Assembly: GCA_965200175.1 (NCBI GenBank)
Contig: OZ241345.1
Span: 1,178,001-1,242,000, forward strand
Direction: 5' to 3'
DNA length: 64,000 bases
DNA from: Azophilus sp026709365
Lineage (GTDB): Bacteria > Pseudomonadota > Gammaproteobacteria > Pseudomonadales > Azotimanducaceae
In this document: positions 33,946 to 41,963 of the stretch, one piece after another
Layout: the number at the start of each line of letters is the position of its first letter
How positions within the stretch are numbered: position 1 is the first letter of the stretch
The notes under the pieces: model-generated
What the model was told of the DNA's origin: nothing
Databases searched by the model: none
What the model saw: only the letters and a program-made list of their open reading frames with translations
Position numbers and translations under genes: made by a program

Positions 33946-34503
33946 ATGCAACGGGTCGTCAGGGAAATCGAATCGATGGGCGAGCGCCTTGAGGATTCCG
34001 GGCTGGACAACCAGCAATCGCGAGCGGTGATCGAGGCCATCGCCAACTCCATTGAGAAGTTCGCGGTCACGCCGCAGCGGCTCAGCGTCGAATTCGAGCG
34101 GCACACCGAGTCGATGAAGAAGTACATCGACGAAAGGTTTGATCGGGTTGAAGAGAAGTTTGATCGAGTTGAAGGTAAGTTCGAGCGAGTTGAAGGCAAG
34201 TTCGAGCGAGTTGAAGAGAAGTTCGAGCGAGTTGAAGAGAAGTTCGAGCGAGTTGAAGGGAGGTTTGACCGAGTTGAAGAGAGGTTTGACCGAGTCGAAG
34301 GCAAGTTTGATCTCGTGAACAAAAAATTCGATCTCCTCAACGACAAGTTCGGCTTGGTGGACGATAAGTTTGGCGGTGTCTATGGTCGGCTGGACCGCAT
34401 TGAATCGTTGATGAAGACCATGATCGGCTGGCAAATCGCCACCGTCACCCTGTTTGCGGGCGCACTCACCGGGTTGGTGGGGCTGTTGGCGGTTCGGCTT
34501 TAG
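33946..34503 (+). CDS. Membrane-anchored coiled-coil protein with heptad repeats
   Basis: This 185-aa protein has a central run of about twelve seven-residue repeats (consensus FERVEEK, residues about 63-150) encoded by near-identical 21-bp DNA repeats. One C-terminal transmembrane helix follows (IATVTLFAGALTGLVGLLAV). The layout recalls DUF1640/CCDC90-like proteins, function unknown. A perfect TATAAT at 33938-33943 ends only two bases before ATG 33946. If that is the promoter, translation would start inside, probably at ATG 33976, which has GGAAA upstream. By eye it is less GC-rich than its neighbours. Confidence 0.7.
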   Translation: MQRVVREIESMGERLEDSGLDNQQSRAVIEAIANSIEKFAVTPQRLSVEFERHTESMKKYIDERFDRVEEKFDRVEGKFERVEGKFERVEEKFERVEEKFERVEGRFDRVEERFDRVEGKFDLVNKKFDLLNDKFGLVDDKFGGVYGRLDRIESLMKTMIGWQIATVTLFAGALTGLVGLLAVRL

Positions 34504-34574
34504 GGGGCGAGCGGCTTCGCTGGTCAGTTGCAAACTTCAACCAAGCAAGGCTGCGGGCGCCGAGGCTGCGGGCC

Positions 34575-36029
34575 ATGAACTGGCGCGAAACCTTGAACCG
34601 GATGGGGCTGTGGCTGGCATTGGCCGTCGGCGCGCCCGCGGCGGTGGCGGGCGATTGGTTTGAGCGCTTCAAGCAGGAGGCCACCGACGAGGCTTTGCAT
34701 CGCTTTCTCTACGCCATGCCGAAGGGCGGCGACCTGCACCTGCACCTGACGGGCTCCGCGTTTCCGGAATGGCTGCATGAAATCGCCTTGGCCGAGGCGG
34801 CGCAGGGGGTGGCCTACTACGTCAAGACCCGGATCGACAACTGCGCCGTGGACGTGAGCCAAGCCGATGCCTACCTGATGCTCCACCGCACCCTGGACCA
34901 GCGCCGCTATGAGGCATTGAGCGAGTGCGAACGGGGCGAGTACCAAGCCTTGGGCGCCTTGGACGCCGAGGCGCGGGCGGCATGGATGAACAGCGTTCGC
35001 TTGGAGGCTCCCCACGAGGGGCGCGATGAGTTCTTCGAGCGTCACTGGCAGCGCTTGGGCGACCTGTTGCGCAGCCCTCATGTGGTGGCCGAGATGCTCT
35101 ACCGCAACATGCGGGCGTTTGCCGATGAGGGCGTGGCCTACATCGAGCCGCAGGTGCCGGTGTTCGGCTTCCTCGACCGGGCGGGGGCGCCGCTCGCCCC
35201 GGAGGGGGTGCTGGCGGTCTATCGGCAGCGCATGGCGCAGGCCGACGCCCAAGCCACGGGCGTGACGGTGCGCATGCAGCTTTCCGCGCTGCGCTTTCAC
35301 CCGCAGGCGGAGCAGACCCTGCGGCGAATCTACCGGCTGGCTTCCGAGCACGCCGACGTCGTGGCCGTGAACCTGGTGGGGCGGGAGGACCACGACCGCG
35401 GCCATCCGCTGCGCTTCCTGGACACCTTCCGCGACCTGCGGCGAACGCATCCCGGCGTGCGCCTGTCCATCCACGCCGGCGAGTCGGCGCGGCCCGACAG
35501 CCATGTGCGGGACACGCTGCTGCTCGGCGCGGACCGGATCGGCCATGGCCTGAACCTCATTCAGGACGCCCAGACCCTGCTGGACTTGCGCCACGGTCCC
35601 CATCTGGTGGAAATCAACCTGATCTCCAACCTGCTGCTCGGCTATGTGGACGGCTTCGATGCGCACCCGTTTCCGGAATACTTGCGCATCGGCGTGCCGG
35701 TGGCCCTGTCCACCGATGACCGGGGCATGTGGGACTCCACCTTAACCGATGAGTTCTTCGTGGCGGTGCGCGAATACAACCTGACTTGGGCGGAGTTGCG
35801 CGCCCTAGGCCGCAATTCCTTGGCGTTCAGCTTTCTCGATGAGGCCACGAAATCGCGATTGCTCGCGGACTACGAACGGCGCATGGACCGCTTTGCGGCG
35901 GACTTTAAGCGCCGGGGAACGGCGTCCCTGGACCAAGTTCAGCCGTTGCGGCGAGGGTTCGTTTGTCGGCATTATGGCCTGTGCGAAGGTGAGGACAGCA
36001 AGGAGGGCACTCCCCATGGCAACGGCTGA
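34575..36029 (+). CDS. Secreted adenosine deaminase-like amidohydrolase (ADGF type)
   Basis: This 484-aa metallo-deaminase has an N-terminal signal peptide (LWLALAVGAPAAVAG), so it probably acts in the periplasm or outside. Zinc and catalytic motifs are GGDLHLHLTGS, SIHAGES, IGHGLNL and LSTDDRGM. The insert between the first motif and the barrel, and the leader, resemble ADGF/CECR1-type adenosine deaminases rather than cytosolic Add. A role in extracellular purine use is inferred. Its 3' end overlaps the aminotransferase start by 14 bases. Confidence 0.85.
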   Translation: MNWRETLNRMGLWLALAVGAPAAVAGDWFERFKQEATDEALHRFLYAMPKGGDLHLHLTGSAFPEWLHEIALAEAAQGVAYYVKTRIDNCAVDVSQADAYLMLHRTLDQRRYEALSECERGEYQALGALDAEARAAWMNSVRLEAPHEGRDEFFERHWQRLGDLLRSPHVVAEMLYRNMRAFADEGVAYIEPQVPVFGFLDRAGAPLAPEGVLAVYRQRMAQADAQATGVTVRMQLSALRFHPQAEQTLRRIYRLASEHADVVAVNLVGREDHDRGHPLRFLDTFRDLRRTHPGVRLSIHAGESARPDSHVRDTLLLGADRIGHGLNLIQDAQTLLDLRHGPHLVEINLISNLLLGYVDGFDAHPFPEYLRIGVPVALSTDDRGMWDSTLTDEFFVAVREYNLTWAELRALGRNSLAFSFLDEATKSRLLADYERRMDRFAADFKRRGTASLDQVQPLRRGFVCRHYGLCEGEDSKEGTPHGNG

Positions 36030-36957
36030 CCGGGTGATCTGGCGCGACGGCGAGTTCGTGGCCTGGGGGGACGCCACCGTCCACATTCTGGCCCAGAGCC
36101 TGCAGCGGGGCACCTTGGCCTTCGACTATCTCAGCGTCCACGAAACGTCCGGCGGCCCGGCCATCCTGAAGCTGCCGGAGCACGTTGCGCGGCTGTTTGA
36201 AACCTGCCGCATCATGGGCCTGCCCATTGGCCACGGCAAGGCGGACTTGATGCGCGCCTGCATCGAGGCGGTGCGGCGCAATCCGGGCGCCACCTCGCTC
36301 AAGATCAGCGCCCTGATCGCTTCGGTGGAGGCTGAGCTGGTGCCCCAGGATTCCCACGTGGCCGTGTTCATCGCCGCCTACGACAACCAGGCGGACATCA
36401 TCGCCCACCACCCCGGCGAGGTGGCCGCGCCGGCTGCGCTGAAGCTCCGCATCGAGCGCCGCATTCGCAACCGGCGCAAGGACATCGTGCCGCCGCAAGC
36501 CAAGATGGCGGCCAACTACGCTGGCCCGGCGTTTGCCAAGTGGCGGGCCCGGCGCGAGGGCTTTGACGAAATCCTGCTGCTCGACGAGTCCGACGCCGTG
36601 GCGGAGGGGCCGACCGCCAACCTCTTCGCCGTTTTGGACGGGGCCTTGGTGACCCCCGGTGATGAACGGGTGCTGCTCGGCATCACTCGGGCCAGCATCC
36701 TGGAGCTGGCCGAGGCCATGGATGTGCCCTGCGAAAAGCGGGCGCTGGGCGTTGCCGAACTGCTGGCGGCCGATGAGGCGTTCCTGTGCTCCACCTCCAG
36801 GGCGGTTGCGCCGGTGGCGCAAATCGACGAAACCCGCATCGGCGATGGCCAGCCCGGTCCCTTGACCGTTCAACTGCGGGATCGATTCGCCGCCATCGTC
36901 TCCGGGCAGGATCCGGCGTTCGCCCATTGGCTCACCCCATGCGCACCTGTTGGATGA
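36016..36957 (+). CDS. Class IV aminotransferase (branched-chain/D-amino-acid type)
   Basis: This 313-aa PLP enzyme of fold type IV shows SLQRGTLAFDYLSVHET, HVARLFETC, the PLP-Lys region VPPQAKMAANYAGPAFAKW, EGPTANLFAVLDGALVTP with the catalytic Glu, and LLGITRASILELA. This suits branched-chain amino-acid aminotransferase, D-amino-acid transaminase or aminodeoxychorismate lyase. Choice among these cannot be made by eye. ATG 36016 lies within the end of the deaminase gene. Confidence 0.85.
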   Translation: MATADRVIWRDGEFVAWGDATVHILAQSLQRGTLAFDYLSVHETSGGPAILKLPEHVARLFETCRIMGLPIGHGKADLMRACIEAVRRNPGATSLKISALIASVEAELVPQDSHVAVFIAAYDNQADIIAHHPGEVAAPAALKLRIERRIRNRRKDIVPPQAKMAANYAGPAFAKWRARREGFDEILLLDESDAVAEGPTANLFAVLDGALVTPGDERVLLGITRASILELAEAMDVPCEKRALGVAELLAADEAFLCSTSRAVAPVAQIDETRIGDGQPGPLTVQLRDRFAAIVSGQDPAFAHWLTPCAPVG

Positions 36958-36973
36958 AGCAGGAGTCCAAGCC

Positions 36974-37384
36974 ATGATTTCAGCAAACCCGGCATGGGAT
37001 GAGTTTCTGCGCAGCCACCGCTGGGCGGTATTGACCACCCTGCGGGCCACCGGCTCGCCGGTCAGTGCCGTGGTGGCCTACGCGCTGGACGGCGACGAGT
37101 TGGTTGTCAGCACCCCACAAGCCACCTTCAGGCACGCCTCCATCGCCCGTGACGAGCGCGTCAACCTCTGTGCGTTCAGCAATCAGGAACCTTTCAACTT
37201 CGTTGCCGTCGAAGGCCGCTGCGGCATCGAGCGCACGGACTTGGTGCGTACCACCCGCTTGGTTTTCAAGGCCATTGAAGGGACTGGCTACGAGGAGCCG
37301 GAAGACCTGCCAGGCTGGCTTGCCAAGCAGCGGCGCGTCATCCTGCGCATCACGCCGATGCGGGTGTACGGCGTCATTCGCTGA
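36974..37384 (+). CDS. PPOX-class (PNPOx-fold) F420/FMN-dependent protein
   Basis: This 136-aa split-barrel protein starts at ATG 36974 with AGGAG 8 bases upstream. SHRWAVLTTLRATGSPVSAVVAY and RDERVNLCAFSN belong to the pyridoxamine-phosphate-oxidase-like superfamily. The short, single-domain layout is that of F420-dependent PPOX-class proteins. Two LLM-class enzymes also occur in the window, but no F420 biosynthesis gene is visible here. It is co-directional with the aminotransferase, 16 bases downstream. Confidence 0.8.
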   Translation: MISANPAWDEFLRSHRWAVLTTLRATGSPVSAVVAYALDGDELVVSTPQATFRHASIARDERVNLCAFSNQEPFNFVAVEGRCGIERTDLVRTTRLVFKAIEGTGYEEPEDLPGWLAKQRRVILRITPMRVYGVIR

Positions 37385-37416
37385 CGGGGCCGGAAGACGG
37401 GCCCGGAAGGTGACCT

Positions 37417-37812
37417 TTAGGGCAAGACACTGATGTTGGGGTGGGACTTGAATCCTCGGTCGAAGGTCAGGGCAGGTGAGATGCCATTGCCCTGCATCAC
37501 GGCAAGGTGCAGGCAGTCGCGGCTTGACAGTTCCGGGTGTGCCGCGACGATTTCCTCCGCGACCCCGACATCCGTGCGGGTGATCGGAAACACGGCGGTC
37601 ACGAGACCATCAAGTACGCGAAACGCATCGCGGATCGCTTGGTGCCTGGAGATCGATGCGTACCTGTGGATGACCTCCTGATAGACCTCGGCGCTGGTAA
37701 CGAATCTCTCGGACGGAGTCCGTGTGAGGAACTCCACGACTCGATCTCGGTTCGGGTGGGGTGCGCCCACGAGATACATGGGGACGTTGGAATCAATGAA
37801 GATCACGGCCAC
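37417..37812 (-). CDS. PIN-domain ribonuclease toxin (VapC-like)
   Basis: This 131-aa PIN-domain protein starts at GTG 37812, where it overlaps the antitoxin stop by 20 bases; GTG 37806 is an alternative. Conserved acids are present: FIDSNVPMYLVG (first Asp), TSAEVYQEVIHRY (Glu), TDVGVAEEI and SRDCLHLAVMQ (Asp) and a terminal FDRGF. These would form the Mg-dependent RNase site. With the upstream ribbon-helix-helix-like gene it forms a type II toxin-antitoxin module. Confidence 0.85.
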   Translation of the reverse strand: MAVIFIDSNVPMYLVGAPHPNRDRVVEFLTRTPSERFVTSAEVYQEVIHRYASISRHQAIRDAFRVLDGLVTAVFPITRTDVGVAEEIVAAHPELSSRDCLHLAVMQGNGISPALTFDRGFKSHPNISVLP

Positions 37813-38116
37813 GTTCGATGTCAGCCAGCATCTCCTCAATGTCACCGGTCGGGTGATTGCAGGTCAGAGCCTGTTCGATCACCTCCAAACGATGTGCTGC
37901 GGAGCTGTCCCGACTGCGCCAAAGACCAGCGGCCTCCTCCAGTTCGGCAGTGCGATCTTCGACTAGATTGGCGATTTCACTGGCCATCCGTCTGTTCGTT
38001 GCATTGCAGACCGTCTTGAAGCGCGTATGCAGACTCGCGGGCAGACTAATGCTGAAACGCTTGGCGGGCTCAGCGTGACCTGTCCCTCGGGGAACCTGTT
38101 GCTGTTGGGATGTCAT
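37793..38116 (-). CDS. Putative antitoxin with ribbon-helix-helix N-terminus (VapB-like)
   Basis: This 107-aa protein contains KRFSISLPASLHTRFKTVCNATNRRMASEIANLVEDRTAELE, which fits a CopG/Arc-type ribbon-helix-helix DNA-binding domain, followed by a charged C-terminal tail (IEEMLADIERGRDLH) that would bind the PIN toxin. ATG 38116 was chosen over TTG 38137. The gene precedes and overlaps the toxin gene, the usual order for VapBC pairs. It would also autoregulate the operon, by family. Confidence 0.75.
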   Translation of the reverse strand: MTSQQQQVPRGTGHAEPAKRFSISLPASLHTRFKTVCNATNRRMASEIANLVEDRTAELEEAAGLWRSRDSSAAHRLEVIEQALTCNHPTGDIEEMLADIERGRDLH

Positions 38117-38171
38117 TAGGGTCTTCGAATCGACCAAAAGTCTGCATGACTCATCATATACGCAGTTGGGT

Positions 38172-39311
38172 TCAATTTCCGAGCATCCCGCCCAACCGCT
38201 CTGCGGCTTGGGCGAAGTCGGCCATGAAGTCGAAGACCACGTTGCGCACCGAGGTGGGGTTGTTCATCAGCCCCACGCCCTGTCCGACCCAGTAGGTGGC
38301 GAGCCGCTTGGCGGCCGGGTCGCCGCCTTCGGCGAGTTTGTCGATCTTCCTGAGCGCTGGCTCGCTGACCAGGCTTTGCAGCGGCATCGGTAGGGGGTCG
38401 GGGGCTTTTTCGTCCTGCCAGGCGTCAGTCCAGGCTGAACGCAGCTGGCGCGTGTACTTGCCGGTGCGGCTGCGCGAGCGCACCGTCTGCCGCGAGTTGG
38501 CGGCCAGCATCTTCTCCTTCACCGATGGCGTGGTCTCGGCCTCGGCGGTGGTCAGCCACACCGAGCCGGTCCAAGCGCCCGCCGCGCCCATCGCCATGCA
38601 GGCCGCCATCTGCCGACCGGTGACGATGCCGCCGGCGGCCAGCACCGGAACCTCGCCGTAGGGCTTGACCGCCTCCACCACCTCCGGCACCAGCACCAAG
38701 GTGGAGACTTCGCCGCAATGCCCGCCCGCCTCGGTGCCGGACACCACCAGGATGTCCACGCCCGCCTCGGCGTGCTTGATGGCGTGCTCCCGGGCGCCGG
38801 TCAGGGCGCCCACCGGCACGCCTGCGGCCCGCGCCCGTTCCATCATGGCGGGCGGCGGCACCCCCAGGGCGTTGACGATGAGCTTGATGGGATGCTCGAA
38901 GGCGGCATCCATGACCAGCGCCGCGCCCCGCTCACGCATGCTGTCGCCGAAGGAGTCGCTGGGGCTGCGCTGCCAGAGATCGCTGGAGTCGATGCCGTTG
39001 CCGGCCAGGATGCCCTCGACGTAGGCCTTGTGCTCCGGCGGAATGCGGGCCTCCACCTCCTCGGGCGTCAGGCCGCCCTCCTTGGCGTCCATGCTGGTGG
39101 GCACGATGATATCGACCCCGTAAGGCGCTCCGTTGACTTGCTCGTCGATCCAGGTGAGTTCGATGTCCAGGCTCTCCGGCGTGTGCCCGGCGCCGCCGAG
39201 CACACCGAAGCCCCCAGCCTTGCTGACCTCCGCCACCACGTCGCGGCAATGGCTGAAGGCGAACAAGGGAAATTCGATGCCGAGCATCTCGCAGACTTTT
39301 GAGTTGATCAT
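38172..39311 (-). CDS. Nitronate monooxygenase / 2-nitropropane dioxygenase family
   Basis: This 379-aa FMN-dependent TIM barrel has LGIEFPLFAFSHCRDVVAEVSKAGGFGVLGG at the N-terminus, and HAEAGVDILVVSGTEAGGHCGEV and PVLAAGGIVTGRQMAACMAMGAAGAWTGSVWL as FMN-phosphate-binding segments. It would oxidise alkyl nitronates or act as a related NADH:quinone reductase. The sequence is longer in the middle than Class I enzymes. It lies downstream of, and in line with, the P450 operon but is separated from it by about 240 bases. Confidence 0.87.
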   Translation of the reverse strand: MINSKVCEMLGIEFPLFAFSHCRDVVAEVSKAGGFGVLGGAGHTPESLDIELTWIDEQVNGAPYGVDIIVPTSMDAKEGGLTPEEVEARIPPEHKAYVEGILAGNGIDSSDLWQRSPSDSFGDSMRERGAALVMDAAFEHPIKLIVNALGVPPPAMMERARAAGVPVGALTGAREHAIKHAEAGVDILVVSGTEAGGHCGEVSTLVLVPEVVEAVKPYGEVPVLAAGGIVTGRQMAACMAMGAAGAWTGSVWLTTAEAETTPSVKEKMLAANSRQTVRSRSRTGKYTRQLRSAWTDAWQDEKAPDPLPMPLQSLVSEPALRKIDKLAEGGDPAAKRLATYWVGQGVGLMNNPTSVRNVVFDFMADFAQAAERLGGMLGN

Positions 39312-39553
39312 GGCGGGTTCCTTGGATTGACCTTGAATGGGGATGTTGGGGAAGTCGGATGCGGCAGTGGCTGATCACGGCCCACGGCGGTTCACGGCAG
39401 GTTGAACCGTCGTTTTAGGGTGGCCTGAAGCGCTTTGCAAGTCCGCTCGCCCAGGCCGCGAACGGGTGCGCGCCCGCAAGGCGGCGCGCTTGGGAGACGG
39501 CTCTTCGGCGAAGCCTGGCGGTGGGTCGGCGAGAGCGGGGTTCCCGGCTGCCA

Positions 39554-40876
39554 TCAGGCTTCGCGGATGCGCACCGGCAGCCGGTTGATGGCCCGGAATA
39601 GCACGGAGTTGGCCCGCTCCGGCGGCCCGGTCGCCTCGATGTTCGGGCAGCGCCGCAGGATCTCCTCCCAGAGCACCCGCAACTGCATTTCGGCCAGCCG
39701 GTTGCCGAGGCAGCGGTGGATGCCGAAGCCGAACGACAGGTGCTCCCGAGGTCGTGGGCGGTCGATGATGAACTCGTCGGCCCGGTCGATGGCCTCCTCG
39801 TCACGGTTGCCGGAAATGTACCAGAGGATCACCGTGTCCCCGGCGCGGATGGTCTGTCCGCCGAACACCAGGTCCCGGACTGCCGTGCGCCGCATGTTGG
39901 TCAGGGGCGTCTGCCAGCGGATGATCTCCGGCACCATCCTCGGGATCAGGCCTGGGTCGCGGCGCAGCTTGGCGTACTCGGCGGGATTTTCGTTCAGCGC
40001 CAGCACCCCGCCGCTGATGGAGTTGCGCGTGGTGTCGTTGCCGCCGACCAGCAGCAGCACCACGTTGCCGAGTAGCTCCTTGGACCCCATGTCGGCGGTC
40101 CGGCTGCCGTGGGCGAGCATGGAGATCAGGTCGCCGCTGGGCGGCCGTTGCCGGCGGTCCGCCCAAACCGCTTGGAAGTAGTCGCCGCACTCGGCAAGCG
40201 CCTCGTAGTAGTCGCCGGTGGACGCCACCAGTTCGGGATTGTCGGCGTTGCTGAAGATGTTGGACCAGCGGATCAAGCGATGGCGCTCCTCCTGGGGCAG
40301 CCCGAACAGGCTGGCGAGCATGCGCCCGGTCAACTCGACCGAGACATGGCTCACCCAATCGAAGGTCTCGTTGCGGGGCAGGCCGTCGAGGATGTCCACG
40401 GCCCGTTCGCGGATTAGCGTCTCCAGTTCCAGGAGGCTGCCCTGCGTGAAGCGCGGCGCCACGGCCTTGCGCTGGACATGGTGCTTGGGCGGGTCCATCT
40501 CGATGAACATCGGGGTTTCCGACGCCGCTTGGGGGGTGCCTTGGATGGTCACGCCGCCGAAGCCGTAGCTCGAGGAGAAGATGTCGTGGGCCTTTTCGAT
40601 GGCGACGATGTCCCGGTAGCGGGTGATCGACCAATAGGGGCCGTACTGGCTGTCCCGGCAGTAGTGTACCGGCGCCTCGACGCGCAGGCGGGCGAAGTAG
40701 GGCGCGAAGGCGTCGTGCTTGAACAGCTCCGGGTTGGCGACGTTGAGTTCGTCGAGCGGAATGTCCTTGGCGTCGATGGCCAGATCGACGGGGAAGCGTT
40801 GGCGGCGGCGGCTCTGCCGCCGGGAGGCCCGGATGCCTTGGGCTTTTTCGCGAAGGCTTTCGTAGGCGCTGCTCAT
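39554..40876 (-). CDS. Cytochrome P450, CYP153-type alkane/fatty-acid omega-hydroxylase
   Basis: This 440-aa heme monooxygenase has CYP153 features: EMDPPKHHVQRKAVAPRF, the I-helix oxygen-activation segment LLLVGGNDTTRNSISGG, the ExxR region PEIIRWQTPLTNMRRTA and the heme loop LSFGFGIHRCLGNRL with the proximal Cys at residue 389. CYP153 enzymes hydroxylate the terminal carbon of medium-chain alkanes and acids and need a ferredoxin and ferredoxin reductase, which are not adjacent here. ATG 40876 overlaps the upstream stop (ATGA) and has GAGGTGAA upstream. It is the third gene of the selenoprotein operon. Confidence 0.92.
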   Translation of the reverse strand: MSSAYESLREKAQGIRASRRQSRRRQRFPVDLAIDAKDIPLDELNVANPELFKHDAFAPYFARLRVEAPVHYCRDSQYGPYWSITRYRDIVAIEKAHDIFSSSYGFGGVTIQGTPQAASETPMFIEMDPPKHHVQRKAVAPRFTQGSLLELETLIRERAVDILDGLPRNETFDWVSHVSVELTGRMLASLFGLPQEERHRLIRWSNIFSNADNPELVASTGDYYEALAECGDYFQAVWADRRQRPPSGDLISMLAHGSRTADMGSKELLGNVVLLLVGGNDTTRNSISGGVLALNENPAEYAKLRRDPGLIPRMVPEIIRWQTPLTNMRRTAVRDLVFGGQTIRAGDTVILWYISGNRDEEAIDRADEFIIDRPRPREHLSFGFGIHRCLGNRLAEMQLRVLWEEILRRCPNIEATGPPERANSVLFRAINRLPVRIREA

Positions 40877-41958
40877 GGGTTCACCTCTGCGTGGCCGGTG
40901 GATGGAACTTCGCAATGCTGCCCCGTCTCCACCGGGACGGTGATGGCCCGGTTGCGGTGCGGGCCGCCGCACCAAGTGGGCACGGCCATGGAGTAGAGGC
41001 CGGTGCCGCCGGCCACCGCGACCAGGATGTCCTGCGGGTCGGCGAAGCAGCTTCTCGGGTGGCCGACGGCCTGCGTCCGTCGGGGCGCGAAGGCGGCGGC
41101 GTAGCGAGCCAGCGCTTCCGGCGAATGGGCACACAGGCCGTGCAGGCGCTCGGCGATGCGGCGCCGGTCGAGGCCGGCATCCGCCAGCACGGCGGCGTGT
41201 TCCGGGTTCAGCAGCACCAGCGCCGCGCCCCCGGTCAGGACCGCGTTGTTGGTGACGATGTTGGCCAGCCCGATGGCCAGGCATTCCAGCAGGCGCTCGG
41301 CACTTTCCGGGTCGTCGCCGTCGCCGCTGAACAGCACCGAGTGGGGCGCTTCGGCGCCGATGACGGTCACCGTGCTGTCCTCCGGCGCAAAGCCGAGATC
41401 GACGTGCAGGGGCGGGAGGGGGCTGGCCTCCTCGTCCTCTCCCAAGCAGTAGGTGAACTTGCCGGGATGGCCCAGCAGCGCCATGTCGGATTCACCGGGG
41501 CGGCCGCCGCCGATGTTGATCATCGCCAACCGCAGGGCGCGCCCGATGCTGGCGTTGGCGCGGTGGCCGGGGCCCAAGGCGCCGAAGCCGCAGGCGATGG
41601 GGCCGATGTCGTGCCGGGCCGGGCCGTTGATTAGGATCAGCGGCGCCGTGCAGTGGGTGGTCGCCTGCATTTCGGTGAGATCGAAGCGCGGGTCGAGCAC
41701 CGCCTTGACTGCGGCTACGACCAAGGGCATGTAGTCCGGCAGGCAGCCCGCCATGACCGCCGCCACGGCGACCTTCTCCACGGTTGCGATCCCCTTGCCC
41801 GGCCCCATCTCGCCGAGCGCCAAGTCCCGGTCCAGGCCGCTGGCCAAGGCCATGCGCGCCACCCGCGCCTCGGTGGGCACCACCACGGGCAGGCCGTCGG
41901 TACACTTGAGTTCGTGCAGCCGATCAAGGGCCGCCGCCTCGTTGGCGGCTGACAGCAT
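40873..41958 (-). CDS. Uncharacterised conserved protein coupled to UGSC selenoprotein
   Basis: This 361-aa protein (ATG 41958; or TTG 41967, which overlaps the previous stop as TTGA) belongs to a recognisable but unnamed family: KCTDGLPVVVPTEARVARML, a long stretch MAGCLPDYMPLVVAAVKAVL, TTHCTAPLILINGPARHDIG and FGALGPGHRANASIGRALRLAMINIGGGRPGESDM. Two Cys (in KCTDGLP and THCTAP) could be redox partners. No transmembrane helix was found, so it is probably cytosolic. Family members occur next to UGSC proteins, in my recollection, suggesting a joint redox or hydrolytic activity. No function is known to me. Confidence 0.8.
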   Translation of the reverse strand: MLSAANEAAALDRLHELKCTDGLPVVVPTEARVARMALASGLDRDLALGEMGPGKGIATVEKVAVAAVMAGCLPDYMPLVVAAVKAVLDPRFDLTEMQATTHCTAPLILINGPARHDIGPIACGFGALGPGHRANASIGRALRLAMINIGGGRPGESDMALLGHPGKFTYCLGEDEEASPLPPLHVDLGFAPEDSTVTVIGAEAPHSVLFSGDGDDPESAERLLECLAIGLANIVTNNAVLTGGAALVLLNPEHAAVLADAGLDRRRIAERLHGLCAHSPEALARYAAAFAPRRTQAVGHPRSCFADPQDILVAVAGGTGLYSMAVPTWCGGPHRNRAITVPVETGQHCEVPSTGHAEVNP

Positions 41959-41963
41959 GCCGG

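Noticed and set aside
37430..37460. Possible tRNA-like segment (GACTTGAATCCTCGG)
   Set aside because: It resembles a T-arm sequence, but no acceptor or anticodon arms could be formed. It lies inside the VapC gene.
39460..39495. GC-rich inverted repeat resembling the repeat's second hairpin
   Set aside because: GCGCGCCCGC-AAG-GCGGCGCGC lacks the diagnostic palindrome and leader, so it was not counted as a copy.
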